In this document: positions 1-5,375 of the stretch, piece after piece | Numbering within the stretch: the stretch's first letter is position 1 | Layout of the letters: every line of letters begins with the position of its first letter | Source of the DNA: Cellulomonas sp. | GTDB lineage: Bacteria > Actinomycetota > Actinomycetes > Actinomycetales > Cellulomonadaceae | NCBI GenBank assembly: GCA_027451305.1 | Contig: DAIDJQ010000138.1 | Location: 1 to 7,036 of the forward strand | Direction of reading: 5' to 3' | DNA length: 7,036 nucleotides | Notes under the pieces: model-generated | The model's input: the letters and a program-made list of their open reading frames with translations, nothing else | Database searches by the model: none | Told to the model about the DNA's origin: nothing | Position numbers and translations under genes: made by a program

Positions 1-3000
1 GTAGGGCGAGGCCGCCAGCGCGAGCGCCTGGGTGCCGGTCCACCGCGACGACACCCGGGCGGTGGCCAGGCCGACGTCGAGCAGCAGCAGGCGACGCAGC
101 CCGCGGCGATAGGCGTCCGGCACGGATCCGGCGTCGGCGAGCAGCCGCACCCCCACCGTGGGTGCCGCACCCCGGGCAGCAGGCAGCTCGACGAGGGAGG
201 GGTACGCGCGCACGACGACGCCGCCGGCCGCCGTGGTGCTCACCTGGTCCGGCAGCGCGCCCGCGGGCTGGCCCGGGCGGTCCGGCAGGTCCGGCAGGTC
301 CGGCCAGGTGCGCAGGCCGGTGCGCTCGAGGTCGGCGGCGGGCAGGGACGCCGTCGCGGCACCTCCGACCGAGCCCGAGCGGTCGCCGACGGACGACGGG
401 TCGCCGGTCGCCGTGGTCGAGCCGACCACGCCGGCCGGGGACACGCCTGCCTCGCCGGCCGGCGCGCTCGTCGTCGACCCGACCGCCGCACGGTCGGCGC
501 CCCGGTCGCGTCCTCGTCCGCCACGTGCCTGCCGGCCGGCTCCAGCTCGGGCCTCCGCGAGCGCGGCCGCCACGGCGGTGCGCACGGCCGACGAGACGGC
601 GTCCTGCGCGTCACCGGCCAGCCGCCGCTGCAGCGCGACGAGGTCCTTGCCCTCGTCCAGCACGCCGCCCCCGGCGTCGACCACCCGGAACGTCATCCGC
701 AGGTGCGCCGGCAGGCGCTCGTCGTCGAACGCGTCCTCCGGCACCTGCACGTCGCGGATCGCGTGCACGGCCTGCGTGAACGCCTCGTGGAACGACGGTG
801 CGGCATCGGCAGCGCGCACCGTGTCCTCCCAGGACGCCAGGTGCGCGTCCATCCAGGCGTCCACGGCCCGTGCGACGTCCGGTGCCGGCACCAGCTGCAC
901 GCGCACCGGCTTCGGCAGCGCGCGGATGGTGGCGGTGACCAGCTCGGCGCGCAGGCCGGGGACCATCCAGTCGAAGCCCTCCGGGCGTAGCCGCGCGAGG
1001 GTGACCAGGGGGATGTGCACGGTGACGCCGTCGGCCTCGGTGCCGGGCTCGAACTGGTAGGTCAGCGGCATGCTGACGTCGCCCTGCGGCCACCGGGAGG
1101 GGAACGCCGACTCGTCGATCTGGGCGGCGCCGGGCACCACCAGCAGGTCGCGGGTGAACGTCAGCAGGTCCGGGTCGGAGCGCCGCGCGCCTTTCCACCA
1201 CGTGTCGAAGTGCCGCGCCGAGACCACGTCGTCCGGCACGCGCTCGTCGTAGAAGTCGAAGAGCACGTCGTCGTCCACCACCAGGTCACGGCGGCGGGCG
1301 CGCGCCTCGAGCGCCTGCGCCTCAGCCAGCAGGCGCCGGTTCTCGTGGAAGAACGTGTGGTGCGTGGTCCACTCGCCCTGCACCAGGGCGTGCCGCAGGA
1401 ACAGCTCACGCGCCTGCTCGCGGTCCACCGAGCCGAGCAGGATGCGCCGGTCGGTGACGATCGGCACGCCGTAGAGCGTCACCTTCTCGGTGACCATCGC
1501 GGCGCCCTGCCGGGTGCTCCACGCCGGTTCGGAGTAGCTGCGCCGTACGAGGTGGCCGGCCAGCTCCTCGGCCCACTCGGGACGGATGCGCGCGACGTCC
1601 CGGGCCCACAGGCGGGACGTCTCGACCAGCTCGGCCGCCATCACCCAGGCGGGAGGACGCCGGGCCAGGCCGGAGCCGGGGAAGATCGCGAATCGCGCGC
1701 CGCGCGAGCCCAGGTACTCGTTGCGCGGGCGGGGGCGGCCACGGCCCTGCGGCGGGGCGGCTCGCCCGGACCGTGCCGCGGGGGTGACCTCCGTGGCGTC
1801 CTGCATGCCGATCTGGGAGAGCAGGCCGGACAGCACCGCGAGGTGGATCCGGTCGCCGTCCCAGCCCCAGGTGGTGCGGTCGACGAGCTCGCCGGTCTCG
1901 GGACCGGGGGCGGCAGCGGACGCCGTCTCGGCAGAGCCGCCGGTCGGCCGGCCGGTGCTGCCGTCGGTGGCCGGTACGGTCGTCGCCTGCTCCGCCACCA
2001 CGGCACCGGGTGGGAGTCGGCGACCGCCGTCCCGGACGACACCGCCCCCTCCTCGTGCACCGTGGCCGCTGTCGTCCCGAGCTCCCGCCGGCCCCGCGTC
2101 GCCCACCGGCCGCGGCCCGCCGCGCGCGTCGATCCCGAGCTGCTTGACCATGTCCCGCAGCTGGGTCACCACGTCCTGCCACTCGCGGATCCGCAGGTAG
2201 TTGAGGTGCTCGGACCGCACCAGCCGCCGGAACGCCGACCCGCTCAACGCGTGCCGCTGCTCGCGGAGCCACTGCCACAGGTTGAGATAGGTCAGCAGGT
2301 CCGACGACGGGTCCGCGAACCGGCGATGCAGGGCGTCGGCCTGCTCGCGCTGCTCGGCCGAGCGCTCGCGGGGGTCCTGGATGGACAGGGCCGCGGCGAT
2401 CACGACGACCTCGCGGGCCACACCCCGGCGGCCGGACTCGACGATCATCCGCGCCAGGCGGGGGTCGATCGGCAGCTGGGCCAGCGCCCGGCCGGTCTCC
2501 GTCAGCCGGGCTCCTCCGGGACCGGTGGACAGCGCACCGAGCTCGGTCAGCAGCGCCACGCCGTCCCGGACGGCGCGGACGTCCGGCGGGTCGACGAACG
2601 GGAACCGGGCGACCTCGTCGGGCGTGCGCACCACTCCGACGGCGATCATCTGCAGGATCACCGACGCCAGGGACGTGCGCAGGATCTCCGGCTCCGTGTA
2701 CTCCGGCCGGGACGCCAGGTCGTCGGCCGAGTACAGCCGGATGGCGATGCCCGGCGCCACGCGCCCCGACCGGCCGGACCGCTGGTTGGCCGACGCCTGC
2801 GAGATCGGCTCGATCGGCAGCCGCTGCACCTTGGTCGCCTGCGAGTACCGCGAGATGCGCGCCGTGCCGGGGTCGACGACGTACCGGACCCCCGGGACGG
2901 TCAGCGACGTCTCGGCGACGTTGGTCGCGAGGATCACGCGGCGCGTGGCGTGCCGCTCGAACACGCGGCGCTGCTCGGCGGCGGACAGCCGGGCGTACAG

Positions 3001-4164
3001 CGGCAGCAGCTCGACGGCCTGCGGGTGGTGCGGGTCGGTCACCCGCGGGCCGAGCGCGCCACGCAGGCCGTCCTCGGCGTCGCGGATCTCCCGTTCGCCG
3101 GAGAGGAAGACGAGGATGTCGCCCGGACCGGCGGCCATCAGCTCGTGGACGGCCTCGACGATGCCGGTGACCAGGTCCTTCGCCTCGGCTGCGGGGCGGC
3201 GGGCCGGTGCCGGGGCGGCCTTGCCGCGGCCGGCGCCGCGGCGGCCCTGCGCGGCCTCGGCACCGGTGCGCCGGGTGCGACCGGGCGTGGTGCGGTCGTC
3301 CGACCCGCGCTCGTCCTCGTCGTCACCCGCTCCGAGCGCGGACGCCTCAGCCCCGCGGTCCGGGGACAGCGGCCGGTAGCGCAGCTCCACCGGGTACGTG
3401 CGCCCGGTGACCTCCACGATCGGCGCCGGCGTGCCGTCCGCGGCGGCGAAGTGCGACGCGAACCGCTCGGAGTCGATCGTGGCCGAGGTGATGACGAGCT
3501 TGAGGTCCGGCCGCTGGGGCAGCAGCCGCGTGAGGTAGCCCAGGATGAAGTCGATGTTGAGGCTCCGCTCGTGGGCCTCGTCGACCACGATCGTGTCGTA
3601 CGCCAGCAGCTGCGGGTCGCGCTGGATCTGCGCGAGCATGATGCCGTCGGTCATCACCTTGACGAGCGTGTGGTCGCTCGACTCGTCCGTGAACCGCACC
3701 TGGTAGCCGACTGCGCCGCCGAGGGGCACGCCGAGCTCGTCGGCCACCCGCTCGGCGACCGTGCGCGCCGCGATCCGCCGCGGCTGCGTGTGGCCGATCT
3801 GCCCGGTCCGGCCACGACCCAGCTCGAGGAGGATCTTGGGCAGCTGCGTCGTCTTGCCGCTGCCCGTCTCCCCGGCGACCACGACCACCTGGTGGTCGGC
3901 GATCGTGGCGGCGATCTCCGCGCGCCGGGCGCTGACCGGCAGCTCCTCCGGGTACGTGATGGGCGGCAGCTCCACCTGGGCGCGCAGCTGCGCGACGCGT
4001 TCCCGGCGCCGCGCGCCGTGCTGCTCGCCGCGTCGCGCGTCCTGCTGGTCCGGCTGCCGGGCGCCCTGCTGGTCCGCGCGCCGGGCGCCACGCCGGTCCG
4101 GGCGCCGGCCAGCACGCTGGTCGGGGCTCCCGGCGCCCTGATCGGGCTCGCGCGGACTGCTCAC
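1..4164 (-). CDS. hrpA: ATP-dependent RNA helicase HrpA (DEAH-box), 3' end cut off by window edge
   Basis: Cytoplasmic DEAH-box (SF2) helicase; E. coli HrpA unwinds RNA 3'-5' using ATP and is linked to mRNA processing and rescue of stalled ribosomes. The frame is open for 1388 codons with no stop. Visible motifs: Walker A GETGSGKT (residues 98-105), DEAH (195-198), SAT (227-229), motif IV region DILVFLSGE (about 349-357), motif V ATNVAETS (about 413-420), motif VI QRSGRSGR (461-468). The HA2/OB region (about 500-680) and the long HrpA-specific C-terminal region (RFAIFPGSG, WVMAAELVETSRLW, YQFEPG, GLRRLLLL) follow in family order. The last visible residues, LALAASPY, correspond to a point about 170 residues before the end of E. 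coli HrpA (1300 aa), so the full protein would be near 1550 aa. The excess comes from an octapeptide-repeat N-terminal tail (8-54) and low-complexity inserts (269-327, 680-760, about 795-812, 1206-1277). GTG 4164 is chosen because GGGAGGA lies 9 nt upstream. It is divergent from the ybaK-like gene. Family assignment is very secure. Confidence 0.97.
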   Translation of the reverse strand, partial: MSSPREPDQGAGSPDQRAGRRPDRRGARRADQQGARQPDQQDARRGEQHGARRRERVAQLRAQVELPPITYPEELPVSARRAEIAATIADHQVVVVAGETGSGKTTQLPKILLELGRGRTGQIGHTQPRRIAARTVAERVADELGVPLGGAVGYQVRFTDESSDHTLVKVMTDGIMLAQIQRDPQLLAYDTIVVDEAHERSLNIDFILGYLTRLLPQRPDLKLVITSATIDSERFASHFAAADGTPAPIVEVTGRTYPVELRYRPLSPDRGAEASALGAGDDEDERGSDDRTTPGRTRRTGAEAAQGRRGAGRGKAAPAPARRPAAEAKDLVTGIVEAVHELMAAGPGDILVFLSGEREIRDAEDGLRGALGPRVTDPHHPQAVELLPLYARLSAAEQRRVFERHATRRVILATNVAETSLTVPGVRYVVDPGTARISRYSQATKVQRLPIEPISQASANQRSGRSGRVAPGIAIRLYSADDLASRPEYTEPEILRTSLASVILQMIAVGVVRTPDEVARFPFVDPPDVRAVRDGVALLTELGALSTGPGGARLTETGRALAQLPIDPRLARMIVESGRRGVAREVVVIAAALSIQDPRERSAEQREQADALHRRFADPSSDLLTYLNLWQWLREQRHALSGSAFRRLVRSEHLNYLRIREWQDVVTQLRDMVKQLGIDARGGPRPVGDAGPAGARDDSGHGARGGGGVVRDGGRRLPPGAVVAEQATTVPATDGSTGRPTGGSAETASAAAPGPETGELVDRTTWGWDGDRIHLAVLSGLLSQIGMQDATEVTPAARSGRAAPPQGRGRPRPRNEYLGSRGARFAIFPGSGLARRPPAWVMAAELVETSRLWARDVARIRPEWAEELAGHLVRRSYSEPAWSTRQGAAMVTEKVTLYGVPIVTDRRILLGSVDREQARELFLRHALVQGEWTTHHTFFHENRRLLAEAQALEARARRRDLVVDDDVLFDFYDERVPDDVVSARHFDTWWKGARRSDPDLLTFTRDLLVVPGAAQIDESAFPSRWPQGDVSMPLTYQFEPGTEADGVTVHIPLVTLARLRPEGFDWMVPGLRAELVTATIRALPKPVRVQLVPAPDVARAVDAWMDAHLASWEDTVRAADAAPSFHEAFTQAVHAIRDVQVPEDAFDDERLPAHLRMTFRVVDAGGGVLDEGKDLVALQRRLAGDAQDAVSSAVRTAVAAALAEARAGAGRQARGGRGRDRGADRAAVGSTTSAPAGEAGVSPAGVVGSTTATGDPSSVGDRSGSVGGAATASLPAADLERTGLRTWPDLPDLPDRPGQPAGALPDQVSTTAAGGVVVRAYPSLVELPAARGAAPTVGVRLLADAGSVPDAYRRGLRRLLLLDVGLATARVSSRWTGTQALALAASPY
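279..305. repeat. 9-bp tandem repeat (three copies) inside hrpA
   Basis: Three adjacent copies of GGTCCGGC(A/C) on the plus strand, two perfect and one with the last base changed. Read on the minus strand in the hrpA frame they encode a DLPDLPDRP stretch just after the conserved GLRTW segment. This is a small in-frame slippage repeat that preserves the reading frame. Confidence 0.75.
4003..4143 (-). repeat. Degenerate 24-bp repeat encoding octapeptides in the HrpA N-terminal tail
   Basis: Residues 8-54 of HrpA fall into six consecutive units of 7-8 residues, each starting D-Q (or D-R, E-Q) and ending in arginine/proline: for example DQRAGRRP, DRRGARRA, DQQGARQP, DQQDARRG, EQHGARRR. The DNA repeats with a 24-bp period. 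The tail is strongly basic and precedes the conserved helicase core, which begins near residue 68 (PPITYPEELPVS). It is probably disordered and may bind nucleic acid, but that is inference from charge only. Confidence 0.8.
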
Positions 4165-4173
4165 GACGGGCCA

Positions 4174-4180
4174 TCCTCCC
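4174..4180 (-). promoter_or_regulatory. Ribosome binding site of hrpA
   Basis: On the minus strand this reads GGGAGGA, a near-complete Shine-Dalgarno sequence. It lies 9 nt before the GTG codon at 4164 and decides that start. An ATG overlapping it (minus strand, 4175-4173) is in another frame that does not encode the helicase. Confidence 0.8.
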
Positions 4181-4207
4181 AGGCCGCGCCTCTCGGCCGC
4201 TCGCGCA

Positions 4208-4213
4208 TAACGT
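4208..4213 (+). promoter_or_regulatory. Candidate -10 box (TAACGT) for a leaderless ybaK-like transcript
   Basis: TAACGT fits the actinobacterial TANNNT -10 consensus. It ends 6 nt before the GTG at 4220, the usual distance from -10 box to transcription start, so the mRNA would begin at or next to that GTG. There is no Shine-Dalgarno sequence in the preceding bases. No convincing -35 hexamer is visible, which is common for this promoter class. Confidence 0.5.
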
Positions 4214-4219
4214 GTGCGG

Positions 4220-4705
4220 GTGGAGACGACGCAGGGTGAGCGGCGGGCGGTCGAGGCGCTGGAGGCCTCCGGGATCCCCCATGTGGTGACGCGGCACGGG
4301 CGGGTGTCGTCGCTCGCGGAGGCGGCCGCGGCGCGCGGCGTCGACCCGTCACGGATCGTCAAGACGATCGTCGTGCGGCGGGGCGACGGCGACTTCCTGT
4401 TCGTCCTGGTCCCGGGCGACCGGACGATCTCGTGGCCGCGGCTGCGCGAGCTGCTGGGCGTGAACCGCCTGTCGATGCCGGACGCCGCGACGGCCCGCGA
4501 GGTGACCGGGTACGAGCGTGGCACCATCACGCCCTTCGGCTCGCTGCACCCGTGGCCGGTGGTCGCCGACGCCCGCGTGCACGGGCTGGTGTCGATCGGC
4601 GCCGGGGCGCACGGGGTGTCCGCGACGCTGGACGGCGCCGAGCTGGTGCGGGTGCTCGGGGCGACCGTCGCCGATGTCACCGACCCGGCGCCGGACGCGG
4701 GCTGA
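4220..4705 (+). CDS. YbaK/EbsC-family aminoacyl-tRNA deacylase
   Basis: A 161-residue stand-alone editing-domain protein of the YbaK/ProX superfamily. Members hydrolyse mischarged aminoacyl-tRNAs in trans (for example Cys-tRNA-Pro by bacterial YbaK), acting in the cytoplasm. Visible features: an N-terminal helix and strand with IPHVVTRH (19-26); the RIVKTIVVR segment (45-53) carrying the conserved lysine K48; FLFVLVPGD (59-67); the GYxxGxxxPFG motif (97-107); and SIGAGAHG near residue 126, in the place of the family's glycine-rich loop. The length is typical. An in-frame GTG at 4214 would add two residues; GTG 4220 is preferred because of the -10 box spacing and the lack of a ribosome binding site. 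The exact tRNA substrate cannot be told from sequence. It is divergent from hrpA and followed by an 11-bp inverted repeat that overlaps its stop codon region. Confidence 0.9.
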   Translation: METTQGERRAVEALEASGIPHVVTRHGRVSSLAEAAAARGVDPSRIVKTIVVRRGDGDFLFVLVPGDRTISWPRLRELLGVNRLSMPDAATAREVTGYERGTITPFGSLHPWPVVADARVHGLVSIGAGAHGVSATLDGAELVRVLGATVADVTDPAPDAG

Positions 4706-4728
4706 CGCGGTCCCCCCGCGCCGGGTCG
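4681..4728 (+). terminator. Inverted repeat at the end of the ybaK-like gene, terminator candidate
   Basis: A perfect 11-bp inverted repeat: arms 4681-4691 (CGACCCGGCGC) and 4718-4728 (GCGCCGGGTCG). The 26-nt loop contains the TGA stop (4703-4705) and a smaller 5-bp hairpin (CGCGG at 4706-4710, CCGCG at 4716-4720). There is no T-run after it, so it is not a classical rho-independent terminator, but GC-rich stems without a U-tail are common at actinobacterial gene ends. Termination function is inferred. Confidence 0.45.
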
Positions 4729-4814
4729 CTCGACGGATCCGGTGGACTTGACCGGAGACCAACCGCTCCGAGATGCAATCATGACGGCCGCATGACCGGA
4801 TCAGAGGACTGCCT

Positions 4815-4840
4815 GGAACCTGTTGTGGGTGGTCCGCGTT
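4815..4840 (+). promoter_or_regulatory. Candidate ECF-sigma promoter (GGAAC-N18-GTT) upstream of the STAS gene
   Basis: GGAAC at 4815-4819 and GTT at 4838-4840 are separated by exactly 18 nt. This matches the GGAA(T/C)-N18-GTT pattern of actinobacterial stress ECF sigma factors such as SigR/SigH/SigE. Transcription would start near 4846-4848, giving a leader of about 110 nt before the STAS start codon. The -10 triplet continues as GTTCC, so the ends also form a 5-bp inverted repeat. A chance match in GC-rich DNA cannot be excluded. Confidence 0.4.
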
Positions 4841-4850
4841 CCACTGTGCG

Positions 4851-4874
4851 CCGGCGACGCCTCCGTGTCGCCGG
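4851..4874 (+). repeat. 8-bp perfect hairpin in the STAS leader
   Basis: CCGGCGAC (4851-4858) and GTCGCCGG (4867-4874) are perfect inverted copies around an 8-nt loop. It lies immediately downstream of the start expected from the GGAAC-N18-GTT candidate, so it would form a stable structure close to the 5' end of that transcript. Alternatively it may be a protein-binding site or a weak terminator for read-through from upstream. Confidence 0.55.
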
Positions 4875-4876
4875 GA

Positions 4877-4891
4877 GATGACGGCGTCATC
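4877..4891. promoter_or_regulatory. 15-bp palindrome, operator candidate
   Basis: GATGACG-G-CGTCATC is a perfect palindrome with 7-bp arms and one central base, lying in the intergenic region before the STAS gene. It overlaps the -35 position of the TACTGT promoter candidate, which is where a dimeric repressor would be expected to bind. A second perfect 8-bp palindrome, CGACGTCG (4893-4900), follows directly. The binding protein is unknown. Confidence 0.4.
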
Positions 4892-4900
4892 CCGACGTCG

Positions 4901-4906
4901 TACTGT
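4901..4906 (+). promoter_or_regulatory. Candidate housekeeping -10 box (TACTGT) for the STAS gene
   Basis: TACTGT fits TANNNT and sits about 50 nt before the STAS start codon. Sixteen bases upstream lies ATGACG (4879-4884), a partial match to TTGACA inside the 15-bp palindrome. Transcription would start near 4912, leaving a leader of about 45 nt that contains the ribosome binding site. Support is motif and position only. Confidence 0.35.
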
Positions 4907-4946
4907 CGATTGCCCGGCCCATCGGTGTGCCGGCAGCAGTGAGCAC

Positions 4947-4952
4947 GAGGAG
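4947..4952 (+). promoter_or_regulatory. Ribosome binding site of the STAS gene
   Basis: GAGGAG four bases before the ATG at 4957. This supports that ATG over the in-frame upstream GTG codons at 4927 and 4939, neither of which has a Shine-Dalgarno sequence. The spacing is slightly short. Confidence 0.6.
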
Positions 4953-4956
4953 CAGC

Positions 4957-5307
4957 ATGAGCATCGACGAGCTTGTCGACGGCGGCCCGGCGGACAGCAT
5001 CCGCGTCGAGGTGGTGGACGGCAGCACGGTGGTGCACCTGGTGGGCGAGATCGACAGCGCGCTGCGCCAGCAGGCGAGCGACTCGATGGGCCTGGCCCTG
5101 ATGCACGGGCTCCCCGTGGTGATAGACGCGACCGACCTGCGGTTCATCGACTCGTCCGGGATCGCGTTCGTGCTGCAGCTGCACATGGCGGCGGCCGAGG
5201 CCGGGATCCCGATGTCGTTGCGTGACTCGCGCGGGCTGCTGCGCGGCCTGCTGGCCGTGGTGGGGCTCGGTGCCGTGATCCCCGACGAGGTCGTCAGCCC
5301 GGTCTGA
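4957..5307 (+). CDS. STAS-domain anti-sigma-factor antagonist (RsbV/SpoIIAA/BldG-like)
   Basis: A 116-residue single STAS-domain protein. Family members bind an anti-sigma kinase when unphosphorylated and release the sigma factor; phosphorylation of a serine in the D-S-S/T-G motif turns this off. Here the hallmark LVGEID (28-33) is followed by the helix-strand core VVIDATDLRFIDSSGIAFVL, with the phosphorylatable serine in DSSG (65-68), so the protein should be switchable. The C-terminal part (LRDSRGLLRGLLAVVGLGAVIP) matches the usual second helix and last strand. There is no membrane segment or extra domain. No RsbW-like kinase, PP2C phosphatase or sigma-factor gene lies next to it, so its partner is encoded elsewhere or outside the window. 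The upstream region holds an ECF-like promoter candidate and palindromes. It is separated by 68 bp from sbcD. Family is secure; which sigma factor it serves is unknown. Confidence 0.92.
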   Translation: MSIDELVDGGPADSIRVEVVDGSTVVHLVGEIDSALRQQASDSMGLALMHGLPVVIDATDLRFIDSSGIAFVLQLHMAAAEAGIPMSLRDSRGLLRGLLAVVGLGAVIPDEVVSPV

Positions 5308-5317
5308 ACGGCCCGGC

Positions 5318-5332
5318 CGCGGGGGTCCCGCG
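5318..5332 (+). terminator. Short GC hairpin after the STAS gene, possible terminator
   Basis: CGCGGG (5318-5323) and CCCGCG (5327-5332) form a perfect 6-bp stem with a 3-nt loop, 11 nt past the STAS stop codon. No T-run follows. It may limit read-through into sbcD, in keeping with sbcD having its own promoter candidate, but the evidence is structural only. Confidence 0.35.
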
Positions 5333-5363
5333 TGGGCTGCCGGGGCGTGTTGGTGGTCACGGT

Positions 5364-5369
5364 TACGGT
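5364..5369 (+). promoter_or_regulatory. Candidate -10 box (TACGGT) for leaderless sbcD
   Basis: TACGGT fits TANNNT and ends exactly 6 nt before the sbcD ATG at 5376, so transcription would start at or next to the A of the start codon. There is no Shine-Dalgarno sequence in the 15 nt before the ATG. The arrangement is the same as at the ybaK-like gene. No clear -35 box is visible. Confidence 0.5.
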
Positions 5370-5375
5370 CGCCGC

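Noticed and set aside
158..1060. Plus-strand open frame of 300 codons at the left edge
   Set aside because: Ser/Arg/Ala-rich translation without motifs, lying over the recognised C-terminal region of hrpA on the opposite strand.
4206..4213. A -10 box for hrpA on the minus strand at the ATAACG element
   Set aside because: The minus-strand reading TTATGC/TATGCG does not fit TANNNT, so no hrpA promoter is called, although one must lie in or upstream of this gap.
1015..4239. Open frame of 1074 codons on the plus strand, antisense to hrpA
   Set aside because: It shares codon boundaries with hrpA on the other strand. It is open only because TTA, CTA and TCA codons are almost absent from the GC-rich helicase gene. 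Its translation (Arg/Gly/His/Val-rich, no motifs) matches no family.
4738..4779. TTGACC (4748-4753) as a -35 box with a TGCAAT -10 box
   Set aside because: The spacer would be 20 nt and the -10 match is poor; the two promoter candidates nearer the STAS gene fit better.
4792..4881. Possible 29-residue peptide starting MTGSEDCLEP in the intergenic region
   Set aside because: No ribosome binding site, no recognisable feature, and its body coincides with the promoter and hairpin elements of the STAS gene.
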